Source: Rapidithrix thailandica
GTDB taxonomy: Bacteria > Bacteroidota > Bacteroidia > Cytophagales > Flammeovirgaceae
Reading direction: 5' to 3'
Assembly (NCBI RefSeq): GCF_039710355.1
Contig: NZ_JBDKWZ010000001.1
Span: 744,001-808,000 of the forward strand
DNA length: 64,000 nucleotides
Part shown: in pieces, positions 7,635 through 17,253 of the stretch
Position numbering within the stretch: position 1 is the stretch's first letter
How the letters are laid out: each line of letters starts with the position of its first letter
Made by a program: the position numbers and the translations under genes
The notes under the pieces: model-generated
Database searches by the model: none
What the model was told of the DNA's origin: nothing
What the model saw: only the letters and a program-made list of their open reading frames with translations

Positions 7635-9674
7635 TTAACTCTTCCAGAAACGGATAATCAACACTTCCATCAACAAAAACAACAATGCCATCACCAGAAA
7701 ATGACGCCAAAGGAAAGTGGCTATATTTTTCTCTTTAAATTCGGTCACCAGGTCATCGGCTTCAATGCCGTCAAACACCTGTACATTCTTTTTATGCGCA
7801 AAGAGCTCTTTCAATTCGTCGATGGAATAATGGTCTAAGTCGGATTCCTGATGATCGTAGTTAAATGCGACTTTCCCTTTCTTTTCATTGCTTTTGGTCA
7901 ATACGAGGTCATAGGTATTGGCCTCTAATTCTGCCTTGGGAATGTTGATCATTAATTGCGATTGTATCACTCTTTGAGAGGGAATTAATTCAAAAGACCC
8001 CTCCACCAATTTAAAAATATCATTGCGGCTAATACTGTCCATGGATAATGTAGCAACGGACTCATTGAAGGAAAAAGCCAAGCGTTCGGATTTGACCTTG
8101 CTTGCCAGGGCTATTTTATACATGGTCGGCACAAACAAGGCGTGTTTGGGGAAATCGGTAAATTGCAGTGCCAGAGGAGTGGAAAATACAAATACTTCCG
8201 CTTGACTGCTGGTTTGTACCTGTCCTAAAAAGGGCAAGCCGGTTTTATATTTCAACAAGTTTTCGCTGACCGAGCTCCAGCGCAACAAAGGAAGGCCTTG
8301 AGGCATGCTCATATTTTGAGATACTCTTTCAAACACCCCTTCAAAGAAAGGGTTTTGATCGCTGGGAACCTGAATGCCTGTAAAAGCAACGCTGTCCGTT
8401 TTTTGTCCCAGCCATTCCATTCGCAAAGGCAGAGCGGCATTGTAAGAAGCCATATTGCTACGTGCTCCCGGAAATACCACCAGCGTGCTCCCTTGTTGTA
8501 AGGCTTTGTTCAAAGCTGCTTGCAAGGCTCCGTCAATATCGTTCAGGTTTTGTAAAACAATTAAATCTACGGAAGTCAATGCATTGTAATCCACAGCATC
8601 AATGCCGAAACTTTGAATTTCAAAAAACGATTCGTTGGAATACACCGGAGTGATGTAATCTTTGCCCTGGCCCCGGATGGCTACGATTTTGATTTTTGGA
8701 GCCACTTTTAAAATGAAATAATAATCGTTGTCGAAGGTGACGGGATAGTCTTCTATCGTCACGCGGCATTTTTTATCTCCACCATCTGCCACGGCAAAAT
8801 TTAACTGAACTTCTTGAGAACTTCCTGCCGGAATATCCAGGGTAGAACTAGCGACTTGCTTGTCATCAATAAATAATTTCAGCAAAATATCATTGGTTTC
8901 TGTTTCCCCCGAATTCATAACCCGTACATTGACAAGGCTGTTTTCCTGCACTTTTACAAAGGGCGTTTCCAACCAAAGCGAATCGATGAATACATTGGTT
9001 TTTGCCTCTGGTTGAACAGGCAAGAGATAGATATGATTACTGGAATCCAAGGCGAGTTGCGACAAGTCTCCGATTGAGTTTTTTTGGAAATCGGATATCC
9101 AAAAGATATGGTTGGACCGGTACGCTGAGTTGTTGACCAATGCTTCTTGCTGTCTTGAATAGATATTTTCCAGTTTTTGACCGGTGTTGCTAAAGTTCAA
9201 TTCGGAAAGCTTTTCCAATAAGCGGTCTTTTTCATAGAAAAAGCTCATGTTACCCGCGGAGCTGTTGTCAATCAATTGATACAAGCCGTTTTTAGGGTAT
9301 AACTCAGTCAACTTTTCTACATAATTTTTCCCCATGTCAAACAACCTGCGATTATCCCGTTCATTCTGCATGCTGTAAGAGTTGTCAAAATAAACACTGA
9401 CGAAGTTGCTGCTGCCCATAGAGTTTGCTTCTTTGTTGGGAATAATGGGCCGGGCAAAGGCTATTACTAAAAAGCTAATAAACAATACCCTGGCAAGCAG
9501 AATCAATAAATTCCGAAGCTTGTTGCGGGAGTTGGTCACTTCTTTTACTGTCCTTAAAAACTCGACATTGGTAAAATAGACCTTCTTTGCCCGTTGAAAG
9601 TTAAAAAAATGAATGATTATGGGGAGGGCAACCAACCCGAGGCCTAGTAAATATCCGGGAAAAAGAAAATTCAT
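7635..9674 (-). CDS. BatA-like membrane protein with N-terminal double-TM domain
   Basis: Inner-membrane protein of 679 residues. The N-terminus (LFPGYLLGLGLVALPIIIHFF, then RNLLILLARVLFISFLVIAFARP) is the BatA/double-transmembrane domain common in Bacteroidota. A von Willebrand A-like segment with a DNSYSM metal-site motif starts near residue 93. A large periplasmic middle part follows, and a final helix near 655-675 anchors the C-terminus. It is related to the Bat aerotolerance proteins, but it stands alone here, without BatB-E or a MoxR ATPase. Its biochemical role is unknown. Confidence 0.8.
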   Translation of the reverse strand: MNFLFPGYLLGLGLVALPIIIHFFNFQRAKKVYFTNVEFLRTVKEVTNSRNKLRNLLILLARVLFISFLVIAFARPIIPNKEANSMGSSNFVSVYFDNSYSMQNERDNRRLFDMGKNYVEKLTELYPKNGLYQLIDNSSAGNMSFFYEKDRLLEKLSELNFSNTGQKLENIYSRQQEALVNNSAYRSNHIFWISDFQKNSIGDLSQLALDSSNHIYLLPVQPEAKTNVFIDSLWLETPFVKVQENSLVNVRVMNSGETETNDILLKLFIDDKQVASSTLDIPAGSSQEVQLNFAVADGGDKKCRVTIEDYPVTFDNDYYFILKVAPKIKIVAIRGQGKDYITPVYSNESFFEIQSFGIDAVDYNALTSVDLIVLQNLNDIDGALQAALNKALQQGSTLVVFPGARSNMASYNAALPLRMEWLGQKTDSVAFTGIQVPSDQNPFFEGVFERVSQNMSMPQGLPLLRWSSVSENLLKYKTGLPFLGQVQTSSQAEVFVFSTPLALQFTDFPKHALFVPTMYKIALASKVKSERLAFSFNESVATLSMDSISRNDIFKLVEGSFELIPSQRVIQSQLMINIPKAELEANTYDLVLTKSNEKKGKVAFNYDHQESDLDHYSIDELKELFAHKKNVQVFDGIEADDLVTEFKEKNIATFLWRHFLVMALLFLLMEVLIIRFWKS

Positions 9675-9887
9675 TCTCGCTGGGTTTATCGTTTCTTAGT
9701 AAAATAATAGCTCTGGAAGCATAGGGTTGTTCAGCAACAGGGATGAGTGATTAAACTTCGGTGAATTATAGATAAATATCACTCACTCCATCTTTGACGA
9801 ATGGTACAGAACATGCTTTCAATCAAAAATACATATCTCCGGGGATTGTTTGTATCCGGAAAATAATAAATCTCCGGTCATTAGCAT

Positions 9888-9925
9888 AAAAAACCTTCCG
9901 GGTTTTTACCTCCGGAAGGTTTTTT
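9888..9925 (-). terminator. Terminator of the M14 peptidase gene
   Basis: Perfect 14-bp arms aaaaaaccttccgg (9888-9901) and ccggaaggtttttt (9912-9925). The reverse strand carries a T run after the stem, matching the end of the M14 peptidase transcript. The sequence also works in the forward direction. Confidence 0.85.
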
Positions 9926-9951
9926 ATGCTTGAGGCTCACTGTATGTCTGT

Positions 9952-12546
9952 TTACCGGGCCGAACGGTAATTGATTAAATTCCCAAAAAAGACCGCATTG
10001 GCAAAAAGTTTATTGGTACCCAACCAAAACGCACGGAAGTTTGGATTGTCCACCATCGAAATAATCCGGCCGCTGCCATAGGCATTGACCATGACTCCGG
10101 CAGTAGATTTGAGGGTTTCCAGGTTGTCTTTGGAAATATAGCCACTTAACAAGGGTGAATCCGTGTATTTTACCGGATTGGCATAAGGATTTTCCCGGCA
10201 TTCGGCAAATAAGGTACTGTTTCGGAAAACCACCAATCGTTTGTCTCTATATCCAAAAGCCAGTGGATGAGTGGTGTCGATTTCTGTTTCGAAGATCGCT
10301 CCTCCTATTTTTTGTGCACCTTCGTTGGCCGACAAGGAGGCATAGGAATGTTCCGTTTCTTTATTTTGATTGTCTTCCTTATTGCGAAATTCTATGTCTG
10401 TTAAGCCTTGTTGGGCGGCCCATTTAGCCGCTCTTTTGGTGGCGATAAGTGTTCCTCCTTTACGTATCCAATTTTGTAGTTGGGGCAAGGGGAGGCTGCC
10501 AAAAGAACCATTGGCCAATACCATTACATTGTATGCTTCCCAATCGATTCTGTCGATTTCTTGTTGCTCTACCAATGTGACCGGCATATGGTACCGTTGG
10601 TCCAACAGGTGCCAGACTTCACCGGATTCATAGCTGGAAGCACCCTGGCCTATTACCAGCAGTACTTTGGGTTGACGTACCAAGCGAAAGGAGTTGCTAC
10701 CCCAGTCCACCCCTTCTTGGGCAAGGCCTTGCGGCAACGCGTAAACGTCAAGACCGTCTTGTTTGGTGATGCTTGTTAAAACACTTTTTACGGAATCCTT
10801 GCTAACGTTTTGAATACCGATAGGAATCGCCAAAGTTCCGTACGTGAATTTCTTCCGCAGTCCTTGAATTTGTTGGATAAATTCTTTTTCCGCTACCTTC
10901 ACTTTGATACCGGCTTCCAACAAACGGTTCAAGGCTCTGGGAGCGTAGTACCCGTCCCATTCAATGGCATAACCCACCAGACTGTTATCTCCAATCATTT
11001 TTCCCTTAGGAAATACCGCTTGGTTAATTTTCTCTCCAAGACTGTTTTTCGAAAAATCGCCTCCATTTACTTTTTTATAGTTGAGCCCGAATGCGAGTGG
11101 CAGGGTCCAGGTGGAGACATCGTAAAAAAGACTGTCGTTGTAGGCATGGATGGTCTCAAACATGGCTTTGATCAAGCGACTTTGAGGCTGTGCCATCGGA
11201 ACGACATAGGCAGAGGATTTCTCCACGGTCTGCCCTTGGATTTCCATATCACTGGCTGCCTGATACACGTTGATCTGGTGCCTTTTTAGCATGTCAACAA
11301 AATGATACAAACGCGCTTTGTCGTGAGCATGCCCAAACACATATGCTTTTGTAGAGGCTTTTTCACTTTCTTTTTGCGCATCGGTATAAAATTCCTTTTG
11401 ATAATCCAGTAATTCTTTCCGCATAGAGGCTGCGGCTTGCAAGGTAGAGAGGGAAACGGTGAATTGATTTTTGACGGCAAAAGGAAACGACAGCAGGCCA
11501 TTGGTTGTTTGACGCAAATGCCCTCTTGAGCTTGCTTGTTCAAAGAGAATACCGATAGCGCCCTGTACATCCGGGTAGGTAGATCCTTTTCCATAGTAAA
11601 AATCATCGTAGCTCTCCCGGGTGAAATACAAACTGCCGATGCCATCCAGGGCTTTGGCATGAAATTCACCGATTTGCCCGGTCAGTTCCGTGTTTTGTTC
11701 CGGGGTTAAGGGGTTGGTACGGGAAGGAATGCCCGGTTGGAAGAAGAAGGTTGCATTGGAACCCATCTCATGATGATCAGTCAGAATATTGGGGCGCCAT
11801 TCCTGGAATTTTTTGATTCTTGCCTGGGATTCCGGTAACTGAACCGGCAACCAGTCGCGGTTCAAGTCAAACCAATAGTGGTTTGTCCGGCCTCCGGGCC
11901 ACACTTCGTTGAATTCCCGGCTGGCCGGAGACGTGACGGGGGTATAACTTTTATGCATATTCACCCAAGAGGCAAAGCGCTGGAAGCCATCGGGGTTGAG
12001 GCAAGGGTCCAAGAGAATCACCATTTTATCCAGCCATTCTTCAACTTCCGTACTTTTAGCAGCTGCCAAATGGTACAGTACCAGCAAGGAAGCATTGCCC
12101 CCACTGGCTTCGTTTCCATGTACGGAATAGCCCATCCATACCACAGCCGGCATTTCGCCTGTGGCCAATTTGCCAGAGGCTTCCGGGTCGGTGAGCGCTA
12201 TATGCTCTTTGCGGATTTGTTCGATGTTTTGTTGGTTTTTGGGAGAGGTAACGGTTAAAAGCAACAAGGGCCTTTGTTCGTATGTTTTGCCGATGACTTC
12301 CAATTGTACCCGGTCCGAGCGTTCGGCCAACAAGCGCATGTAGCCAACCAGTTGGTCATGTGTCACATGCCATTCACCTACTTCATAGCCCAGGTAGGAG
12401 GCAGGGGTCGGTATGTTTGGATCGTATTCTGTGTCATCCGGTAGAATAGAAGTTACTTGAGGTTGTGCAAAGGTACTGAGTCCACAGAGCCAAAATAGTA
12501 TTGCCAGACCATAGCCCTTTTTCATGAGTTGTTTCGGGTAGTTCAT
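9952..12546 (-). CDS. M14-family zinc carboxypeptidase, secreted
   Basis: Secreted peptidase of about 864 residues with a signal peptide (LAILFWLCGLSTFAQ). The M14 domain covers roughly residues 35-390, with zinc ligands in SVHGNEASGG, the substrate-binding NRDW segment and DHHEMGSN. The remaining half is a family-specific C-terminal region with a Rossmann-like segment (PKVLLVIGQGASSYESGEVW). The gene is much longer than digestive carboxypeptidases but normal for the Bacteroidota M14 group. I start at the ATG at 12546; further in-frame codons to 12627 would bury the signal peptide. Confidence 0.85.
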   Translation of the reverse strand: MNYPKQLMKKGYGLAILFWLCGLSTFAQPQVTSILPDDTEYDPNIPTPASYLGYEVGEWHVTHDQLVGYMRLLAERSDRVQLEVIGKTYEQRPLLLLTVTSPKNQQNIEQIRKEHIALTDPEASGKLATGEMPAVVWMGYSVHGNEASGGNASLLVLYHLAAAKSTEVEEWLDKMVILLDPCLNPDGFQRFASWVNMHKSYTPVTSPASREFNEVWPGGRTNHYWFDLNRDWLPVQLPESQARIKKFQEWRPNILTDHHEMGSNATFFFQPGIPSRTNPLTPEQNTELTGQIGEFHAKALDGIGSLYFTRESYDDFYYGKGSTYPDVQGAIGILFEQASSRGHLRQTTNGLLSFPFAVKNQFTVSLSTLQAAASMRKELLDYQKEFYTDAQKESEKASTKAYVFGHAHDKARLYHFVDMLKRHQINVYQAASDMEIQGQTVEKSSAYVVPMAQPQSRLIKAMFETIHAYNDSLFYDVSTWTLPLAFGLNYKKVNGGDFSKNSLGEKINQAVFPKGKMIGDNSLVGYAIEWDGYYAPRALNRLLEAGIKVKVAEKEFIQQIQGLRKKFTYGTLAIPIGIQNVSKDSVKSVLTSITKQDGLDVYALPQGLAQEGVDWGSNSFRLVRQPKVLLVIGQGASSYESGEVWHLLDQRYHMPVTLVEQQEIDRIDWEAYNVMVLANGSFGSLPLPQLQNWIRKGGTLIATKRAAKWAAQQGLTDIEFRNKEDNQNKETEHSYASLSANEGAQKIGGAIFETEIDTTHPLAFGYRDKRLVVFRNSTLFAECRENPYANPVKYTDSPLLSGYISKDNLETLKSTAGVMVNAYGSGRIISMVDNPNFRAFWLGTNKLFANAVFFGNLINYRSAR

Positions 12547-12930
12547 TGATTTTATTTTGTTTATAATCCTATGTTGCAGGAATTGTACATAGGGGGTTCC
12601 TGCTTTAACTGCTTGTGTAGTAAACACTTTTGGTAAAGGTACAGCGTATTTGAGGATCTCTCCAATTTTTGGAGGCGGAAGGTTAGAGGAATTAAAGAGG
12701 AGGAATCACTTAAGAAAGTTATTTATAGCCAGTAGTTGGTCCTCTCTTTCCATGCCGCCGTATTTATGATTTCTCAATGTAGAAAGGGTCTGAAAATACA
12801 AAGTATTCCTTAATTTTTTGAGTTATAGTCAACTTTTTATGAAGAATCTCCAATTCGATTTTTAATTTTCATTGCAAAATCTATATTTGCCGGCTAGTTG
12901 TTTAAAGTTTCTCACTAAAGAATCAAGCAA
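12547..12930. other. Intergenic region between M14 peptidase and OmpH-like genes
   Basis: Divergent promoter region of 384 bases. The only clear signal is TATATTTG at 12882-12889, a match to the Bacteroidota -7 consensus about 40 bases before the OmpH-like start. I see no gene or repeat in the rest. Confidence 0.5.
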
Positions 12931-13584
12931 GTGAAAAATCTATCGATAGTACTGAATGTTGTATTAATCATTGCAGTTGGAATTTTATATGTATTCCAAT
13001 TCAAAGGGAATGGCGCGGGCGAAAACACAGCCGGTAGCGCAGGTTCTGATAATCAATCAGTGACAGTGGCGTATGTAAATACCGACTCACTTATTATGTA
13101 TTATGACTACTACGATGATATTTCTGTGGATTTTCAAAACAAAAAAGTGAAAATGCAGAAGCAATTGGAATCACGTGGAAGAAAATTGGAAAGTGAAGTA
13201 GTGAGCTTTCAAAAAAGAGCACAGGCAGGGTTGATGTCGCAAAACGATATTCGTTCTACCGAGCAAAACTTATTGCAAAAACAACAAGAGTTTGAAGTGT
13301 ACCGTCAAACAGTGATGTCTGGTTTGGTAGAAGAAGAGCAAGTATTGCAAAAGCAATTGTATGAAAGAATCTACAACTTCTTGGAAGATTACAACAAAGA
13401 TAAAAATTACGATGTGATCTTTAACTATGTTCAAGGTAGCGCCATTTGGTTGGCCGAAGATGCTTTGGATATTACCGATGAGGTATTGAAGGGCTTAAAT
13501 GAAAATTATAAGTCTGGAAAAGACGGTGGAGACGACAGCACTGAGGAGACTGAGAAAAAAGAAGAAGCAAAAACTGAGAAATAA
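12931..13584 (+). CDS. OmpH/Skp-like periplasmic chaperone
   Basis: Protein of 217 residues with an N-terminal hydrophobic anchor (residues 4-24), followed by the OmpH pattern VAYVNTDSLIMYYDYYDD. A long charged coiled coil covers about residues 65-150, and a short YDVIFNYVQGSAIWLAEDALDIT domain completes the family fold. Such proteins hold unfolded outer-membrane proteins in the periplasm. The last 25 residues are a low-complexity acidic/lysine tail. Translation starts at a GTG. A strong hairpin terminator follows about 90 bases later. Confidence 0.88.
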   Translation: MKNLSIVLNVVLIIAVGILYVFQFKGNGAGENTAGSAGSDNQSVTVAYVNTDSLIMYYDYYDDISVDFQNKKVKMQKQLESRGRKLESEVVSFQKRAQAGLMSQNDIRSTEQNLLQKQQEFEVYRQTVMSGLVEEEQVLQKQLYERIYNFLEDYNKDKNYDVIFNYVQGSAIWLAEDALDITDEVLKGLNENYKSGKDGGDDSTEETEKKEEAKTEK

Positions 13585-13666
13585 GTAGTTGCCTTTTTAT
13601 TTCGTTTCCGGAAGAAGCCCGGAACGGATTGTAAATGTATTCTAAGATTTTAATTTGACTTTTAGT

Positions 13667-13701
13667 AAAAAAAGGTGGTCCAATTTGGACCACCTTTTTT
13701 C
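13667..13701 (+). terminator. Terminator of the OmpH-like gene
   Basis: Stem ggtggtcca (13674-13682) with tggaccacc (13686-13694), flanked by an A run and followed by a T run, so it can act in both directions. Confidence 0.85.
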
Positions 13702-13767
13702 TTGTTTGTATTACTTACTTCTTCTGATGAAGGTTTCTATTTCAGGCAGAGTGCCTGTGCAAATGGG

Positions 13768-14415
13768 CTATTTTTGCTTCCGCAAATACACATTGCCGCT
13801 GATGGATGCTAAATTGACCGTATACTTTCCGTCCTTGAATTGCCCCTTTATTTCAAAATTTACAGGATTGTTTGCCCTGCTTTTATCGTAGTATTGTATG
13901 TCCAAGTCCGAATAGATATCCCCGGAGATGCTTTTTAAAGCCATATCGGCTCCCAAAGCGGGGTTCCAGGTAACATCGACAAACCCACTGATAGATTTGG
14001 CCCGGATGTCTTGTTGTAATCCCAAAATTTCAATATTTCCGTTTATACTCTCCACGCTTAAGAGTGCATCTTGGGGTACCATCAGTTCATAGGTAATATG
14101 CATATTTTGATGGTATTGATCATCCGCTCCTTCCGGTTTTTTATAACCGGATACGATAGATAGGCGATTTTCTTGATGCTTGAAGTCATGTACCAGCCAG
14201 TCGTTTTTCCGGCCTTCATCAATGGAAATGCGGGCGGTTAGCCGGGCTTCTTTTTTCTCCCAGCCTTTGATAAGAATTGTGTTGGCAAATTTTAGATTCA
14301 GGTTTATCTCGGAAGCCTCAGCAAGCGAAAAGGTCTTATTGATAACTTTTTCTTGGGGCAAAGAATGTTCAAGCCAACCCGACAACAGGGTTAGGAAAAT
14401 TAATATTCGTAACAT
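13768..14415 (-). CDS. DUF4097-type putative adhesin/envelope protein (second copy of operon)
   Basis: Exported protein of 215 residues with a short signal peptide. The body consists of repeated beta strands with the SISG motif (AKSISGFVDV, LKSISGDIYSD, LASISGNVYLR) of the DUF4097 beta-helix family. Molecular function is unknown. It is the last gene of the operon ECF sigma - anti-sigma - DUF4097 - DUF4097 and is a paralogue of the gene at 14456-15238. The context suggests a cell-envelope output of, or input to, the sigma/anti-sigma pair (inference). Confidence 0.8.
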   Translation of the reverse strand: MLRILIFLTLLSGWLEHSLPQEKVINKTFSLAEASEINLNLKFANTILIKGWEKKEARLTARISIDEGRKNDWLVHDFKHQENRLSIVSGYKKPEGADDQYHQNMHITYELMVPQDALLSVESINGNIEILGLQQDIRAKSISGFVDVTWNPALGADMALKSISGDIYSDLDIQYYDKSRANNPVNFEIKGQFKDGKYTVNLASISGNVYLRKQK

Positions 14416-14455
14416 GGCATGTATGGGTTAGAAAGAGGAGAATAAAGAGGTTGGG

Positions 14456-15238
14456 TTATTTTTTCCGTAAGTAAATATCGCCACTGATGGCTTTTACATG
14501 AAGTTCTACTCCACCTCCGTTCAAGCTTGCCTTGATGGTATTATGCCCGAAGGTAAGGGGTTGTAACCCTTCGCCGTTTTTTCTTTTTTCGAATTCCAGC
14601 GATAAATCCGTAAACACTTCTCCCGAAATGGAGCTCAATTTTAAATTGGCCTTTTCCCGGCTTGGAAGTGTAATGTCCACAAAGCCACTTACTGCTGCAA
14701 TTGCACTGTTTTTGGATTGGTTGAGTTCGGAAAACTTCACTACCACGTCTCCGCTGGTGGACGAAATATATAAGGGGCCGGATACATTTTCCAACGTTAC
14801 ATCGCCATTCAGTGTTTGTACTGCCAGTTCCCCTTCCATGTTTTTGATGTGTAAATCTTCTCCGGGTATATTTCCCTGGCCGATCGTAATATTTGCTTTG
14901 CGAGGCACTTTGAAATGGTATTGGATGGATTTGCGGGAAGCGCGGGTAATGTCTATCTGATTGCCTTTGGAAACAATGGAAAGCCCTATGCCTGAATTGT
15001 CTTCCACATTAGAGTACAAGGGTTTGAGGCCCTTGGCCCGTTCGGGTGCCGGCTCATGTCCCTCCGCTGTAATGATCAACTCTTTTCCATCGTACCCTTC
15101 GATGATCAGTTCCGAATTCAGGATATTGATGTCCAGGGTAATATCCTGAGGATTGGTAATGACCATTTTGTAGGTTTGGCCATATGTTATTTGCAGGGCT
15201 AATACCCATAGAATTCCGATTCCTAAAAACTGTTTCAT
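14456..15238 (-). CDS. DUF4097-type putative adhesin/envelope protein (first copy of operon)
   Basis: Exported protein of 260 residues; signal peptide LGIGILWVLALQITYGQ. Repeated beta-strand turns such as VQTLNGDVTLENVSG, LKLSSISGEVFTD and VKAISGDIYLRKK place it in the DUF4097 family. It ends in nearly the same IYLRKK/VYLRKQK tail as its downstream paralogue 40 bases away, so the two probably arose by duplication. It lies 77 bases after the anti-sigma gene on the same strand. Confidence 0.82.
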   Translation of the reverse strand: MKQFLGIGILWVLALQITYGQTYKMVITNPQDITLDINILNSELIIEGYDGKELIITAEGHEPAPERAKGLKPLYSNVEDNSGIGLSIVSKGNQIDITRASRKSIQYHFKVPRKANITIGQGNIPGEDLHIKNMEGELAVQTLNGDVTLENVSGPLYISSTSGDVVVKFSELNQSKNSAIAAVSGFVDITLPSREKANLKLSSISGEVFTDLSLEFEKRKNGEGLQPLTFGHNTIKASLNGGGVELHVKAISGDIYLRKK

Positions 15239-15315
15239 ATGTAGTTACATTCAAAAATTGACACGATTATAAAATAGATACAGAGGCCTCTTTATCGTAT
15301 ACTTTCAATTCTTTT

Positions 15316-16095
15316 CTAAATCAATTTGCCCAAGGCATACTGGGCTTTCAGCTCTACTTCTTTTACCAGGTTTTCTTGTTCCAGTAAGCGGTACAACTCG
15401 CCAACTGCTTTGCGTTCTTTCAAGCCTACCAGAATATCTATCAATAGAATTTGAACATTGGCATCTCGCTGAGTGCTTAAGGAGTATACCAGGGCTTCTT
15501 TGACATCGGTGCGCTTGCTATATTGAGAGAGCGCTTCTGCTGCGGCCATCCGCACCAGCGTATTTTCATCATTATTCATCATATTAATCAGAACCAGAAT
15601 CACTTCCTGGTTGACATTGTCAAGCTCTTGTACCTGATTTACGGCCTGGTAGCGTTCCGATACGGATTGATGGCTGAGCATGGAAAGCATCACCAGTTCT
15701 TGTGTGGCTTTGATTTCCTCTTTGAGTCCTTGCAGTTCGCTGGAAGAGCCGGTTTGGTGTATCCAGCGCCCCAGCAATACCCCCGTGAGTAAGATGGCTA
15801 CTACCGCTGCCATATTTTTCCAAAGAGGCCTTATCATCACCCATTTTGATGGGGAAGCGTTTGTCCTGTTTTTCTTTTCTTCCTCGAGTAGTTGATAAAA
15901 CCCACTGCGAAGGTTTTCGGAAGGTTGTTCGGAAGCGGACTGTTTGAATTGCTCATTCAATGTCAGCAGCTCTTCCTTTTCCTCATTACATTCTGCACAG
16001 TGCTTCAAGTGTTGCTCGATCGCCAGAATCTCTTCGAGGCTGAGGTCTCCTTCCAGGTAATCTATCAGATGCTCTTTGGCCTGTGTACATTCCAT
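15316..16095 (-). CDS. Anti-sigma factor with zinc finger, TM helix and HEAT repeats
   Basis: Membrane protein of 259 residues. Residues 1-40 are a zf-HC2 anti-sigma zinc-binding domain with Cys3, His29, Cys33 and Cys36. A single membrane helix (about residues 93-110) leads to a periplasmic part that ends in HEAT-like repeats (VRMAAAEALSQYS, VQILLIDILVGLK). The expected role is to hold the cognate ECF sigma factor at the membrane until a signal arrives. The start is 3 bases after the sigma stop codon, so the two are translated together. Confidence 0.88.
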   Translation of the reverse strand: MECTQAKEHLIDYLEGDLSLEEILAIEQHLKHCAECNEEKEELLTLNEQFKQSASEQPSENLRSGFYQLLEEEKKNRTNASPSKWVMIRPLWKNMAAVVAILLTGVLLGRWIHQTGSSSELQGLKEEIKATQELVMLSMLSHQSVSERYQAVNQVQELDNVNQEVILVLINMMNNDENTLVRMAAAEALSQYSKRTDVKEALVYSLSTQRDANVQILLIDILVGLKERKAVGELYRLLEQENLVKEVELKAQYALGKLI

Positions 16096-16098
16096 CGT

Positions 16099-16653
16099 TT
16101 AGCGATTTTCAGTGAGAAAATAGAGTTCTCTTAATTTTTTTAAAGCCCGGTGCGCTTTCACTTTGGCGGCACTGGGAGAACATTGCAGTATTTCGGCAAT
16201 CTCATCGTACTTCATGCCGTCAAACTTATGAAGAACCAATACTTCCCGGTAGTCTGCCGGTAGTTTTTGCAATGCCTTCGTCAGTGTCTCTTCCTGCTCC
16301 TTTTGAGTCATTTGTTCTACCGTATCCGCCACTTCGTCTTTGAGAACTTCCAGCGTGGTCCGGTGATTTTGGGTGGCTTTGTGAGCTTGATGATGATCGT
16401 AAAATACATTTCGTGCAATTTGATACATCCAAGCTTTAAAAGTCTTACCGGCATGGTAGGACTGCCGGTACTTGAGCAATCGCCAGAAGAGGTTTTGAGT
16501 CAGGTCATGACTGATGTCCCGCTCTCCGGTGAGCCGGACAAAGAAATTAAACAGGCGTACATGGTATTTTTCAAACAAAATTGCCGCCTTGTCCAAATCC
16601 CCGTTTTTTATTTCAGTCATTACTGCTTCGTCAGACATACGTGTGTAGTTCAC
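16099..16653 (-). CDS. ECF-type RNA polymerase sigma factor
   Basis: Sigma-70 family group 4 factor of 184 residues. Region 2 (LFEKYHVRLFNFFVRL to FKAWMYQIARNVFYDHH) binds the -10 element and core polymerase. Region 4 (LPADYREVLVLHKFDGMKYDEIAEILQ) holds the helix-turn-helix for -35 recognition. It is the first gene of a four-gene operon with its anti-sigma factor and two DUF4097 proteins, a standard arrangement for envelope-responsive control in Bacteroidota. Self-activation of the operon is likely, but I could not pick out the promoter. Confidence 0.92.
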   Translation of the reverse strand: MNYTRMSDEAVMTEIKNGDLDKAAILFEKYHVRLFNFFVRLTGERDISHDLTQNLFWRLLKYRQSYHAGKTFKAWMYQIARNVFYDHHQAHKATQNHRTTLEVLKDEVADTVEQMTQKEQEETLTKALQKLPADYREVLVLHKFDGMKYDEIAEILQCSPSAAKVKAHRALKKLRELYFLTENR

Positions 16654-17253
16654 TTTCCAACATTATTTAAACCCAAGTTGTGGAGTGTAACGAGTCTTTC
16701 AGCACCACTTCTTATGACTCCTGTTGCTTGAATTTTAGTAGTGAGTTAATTTTTAAATCATATTGATTACCGCAGCTTTCAAAAAAGGTTACACTGAAAA
16801 GTAAACTTTTTTGCGACAAGTGGTAAAAGTACTTTTCAGCCTCATTGTCATGGAGGGTTTGAATTGAAAATTGATAATGTAAGATGCAGTGGAAGTTTGA
16901 AAAGGTTTTCCGTCTGGTGTTTTATTGAATTGCCTGATTAAGCGATTTTTTTACAGTTTATTGTGTTTCAGGTGGATAAGTAGTCTTTAAAAAAGATGTG
17001 TACCTTTTGTAAATAAATCTTTGAAAAATAGGTATCAATCTTGTGGTGAGTTGTATTAACATAATAAATTTAAGTACTTTAGCTTATTGAGGTACTAACC
17101 GCTCGCCAATTTGGCTGGTTGGGCGGAACGAAGATGTATTTTTTAAAAGCTACTCAATAGAAAGAGGGGCTTCCTTCAGCCCAGAATTTTTTTTGCTTAA
17201 GTTTTTGTGATTTTTAGAGAAAAGAAAACGATAACTAAAACACATATTCAACA
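16654..17253. other. 600-bp divergent intergenic region with hairpin
   Basis: No gene is visible between the sigma factor (reverse) and the MotA-like gene (forward). It contains the long imperfect hairpin at 16794-16839 and a weaker bulged stem near 17098-17133. The rest is AT-rich, as expected of a promoter region for both sides. Confidence 0.5.
16794..16839. repeat. Long imperfect inverted repeat
   Basis: Left arm 16794-16810 (begins ctgaaaagta) pairs with right arm 16825-16839 (ends acttttcag). About 15 pairs form, with a two-base bulge. No T run follows on either strand, so it is not a standard terminator. A regulatory hairpin, operator or element remnant are all possible. Confidence 0.55.

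Noticed and set aside
10810..11289. Forward open frame inside the M14 peptidase gene
   Set aside because: It is a shadow of the reverse-strand peptidase, whose family motifs are clear.
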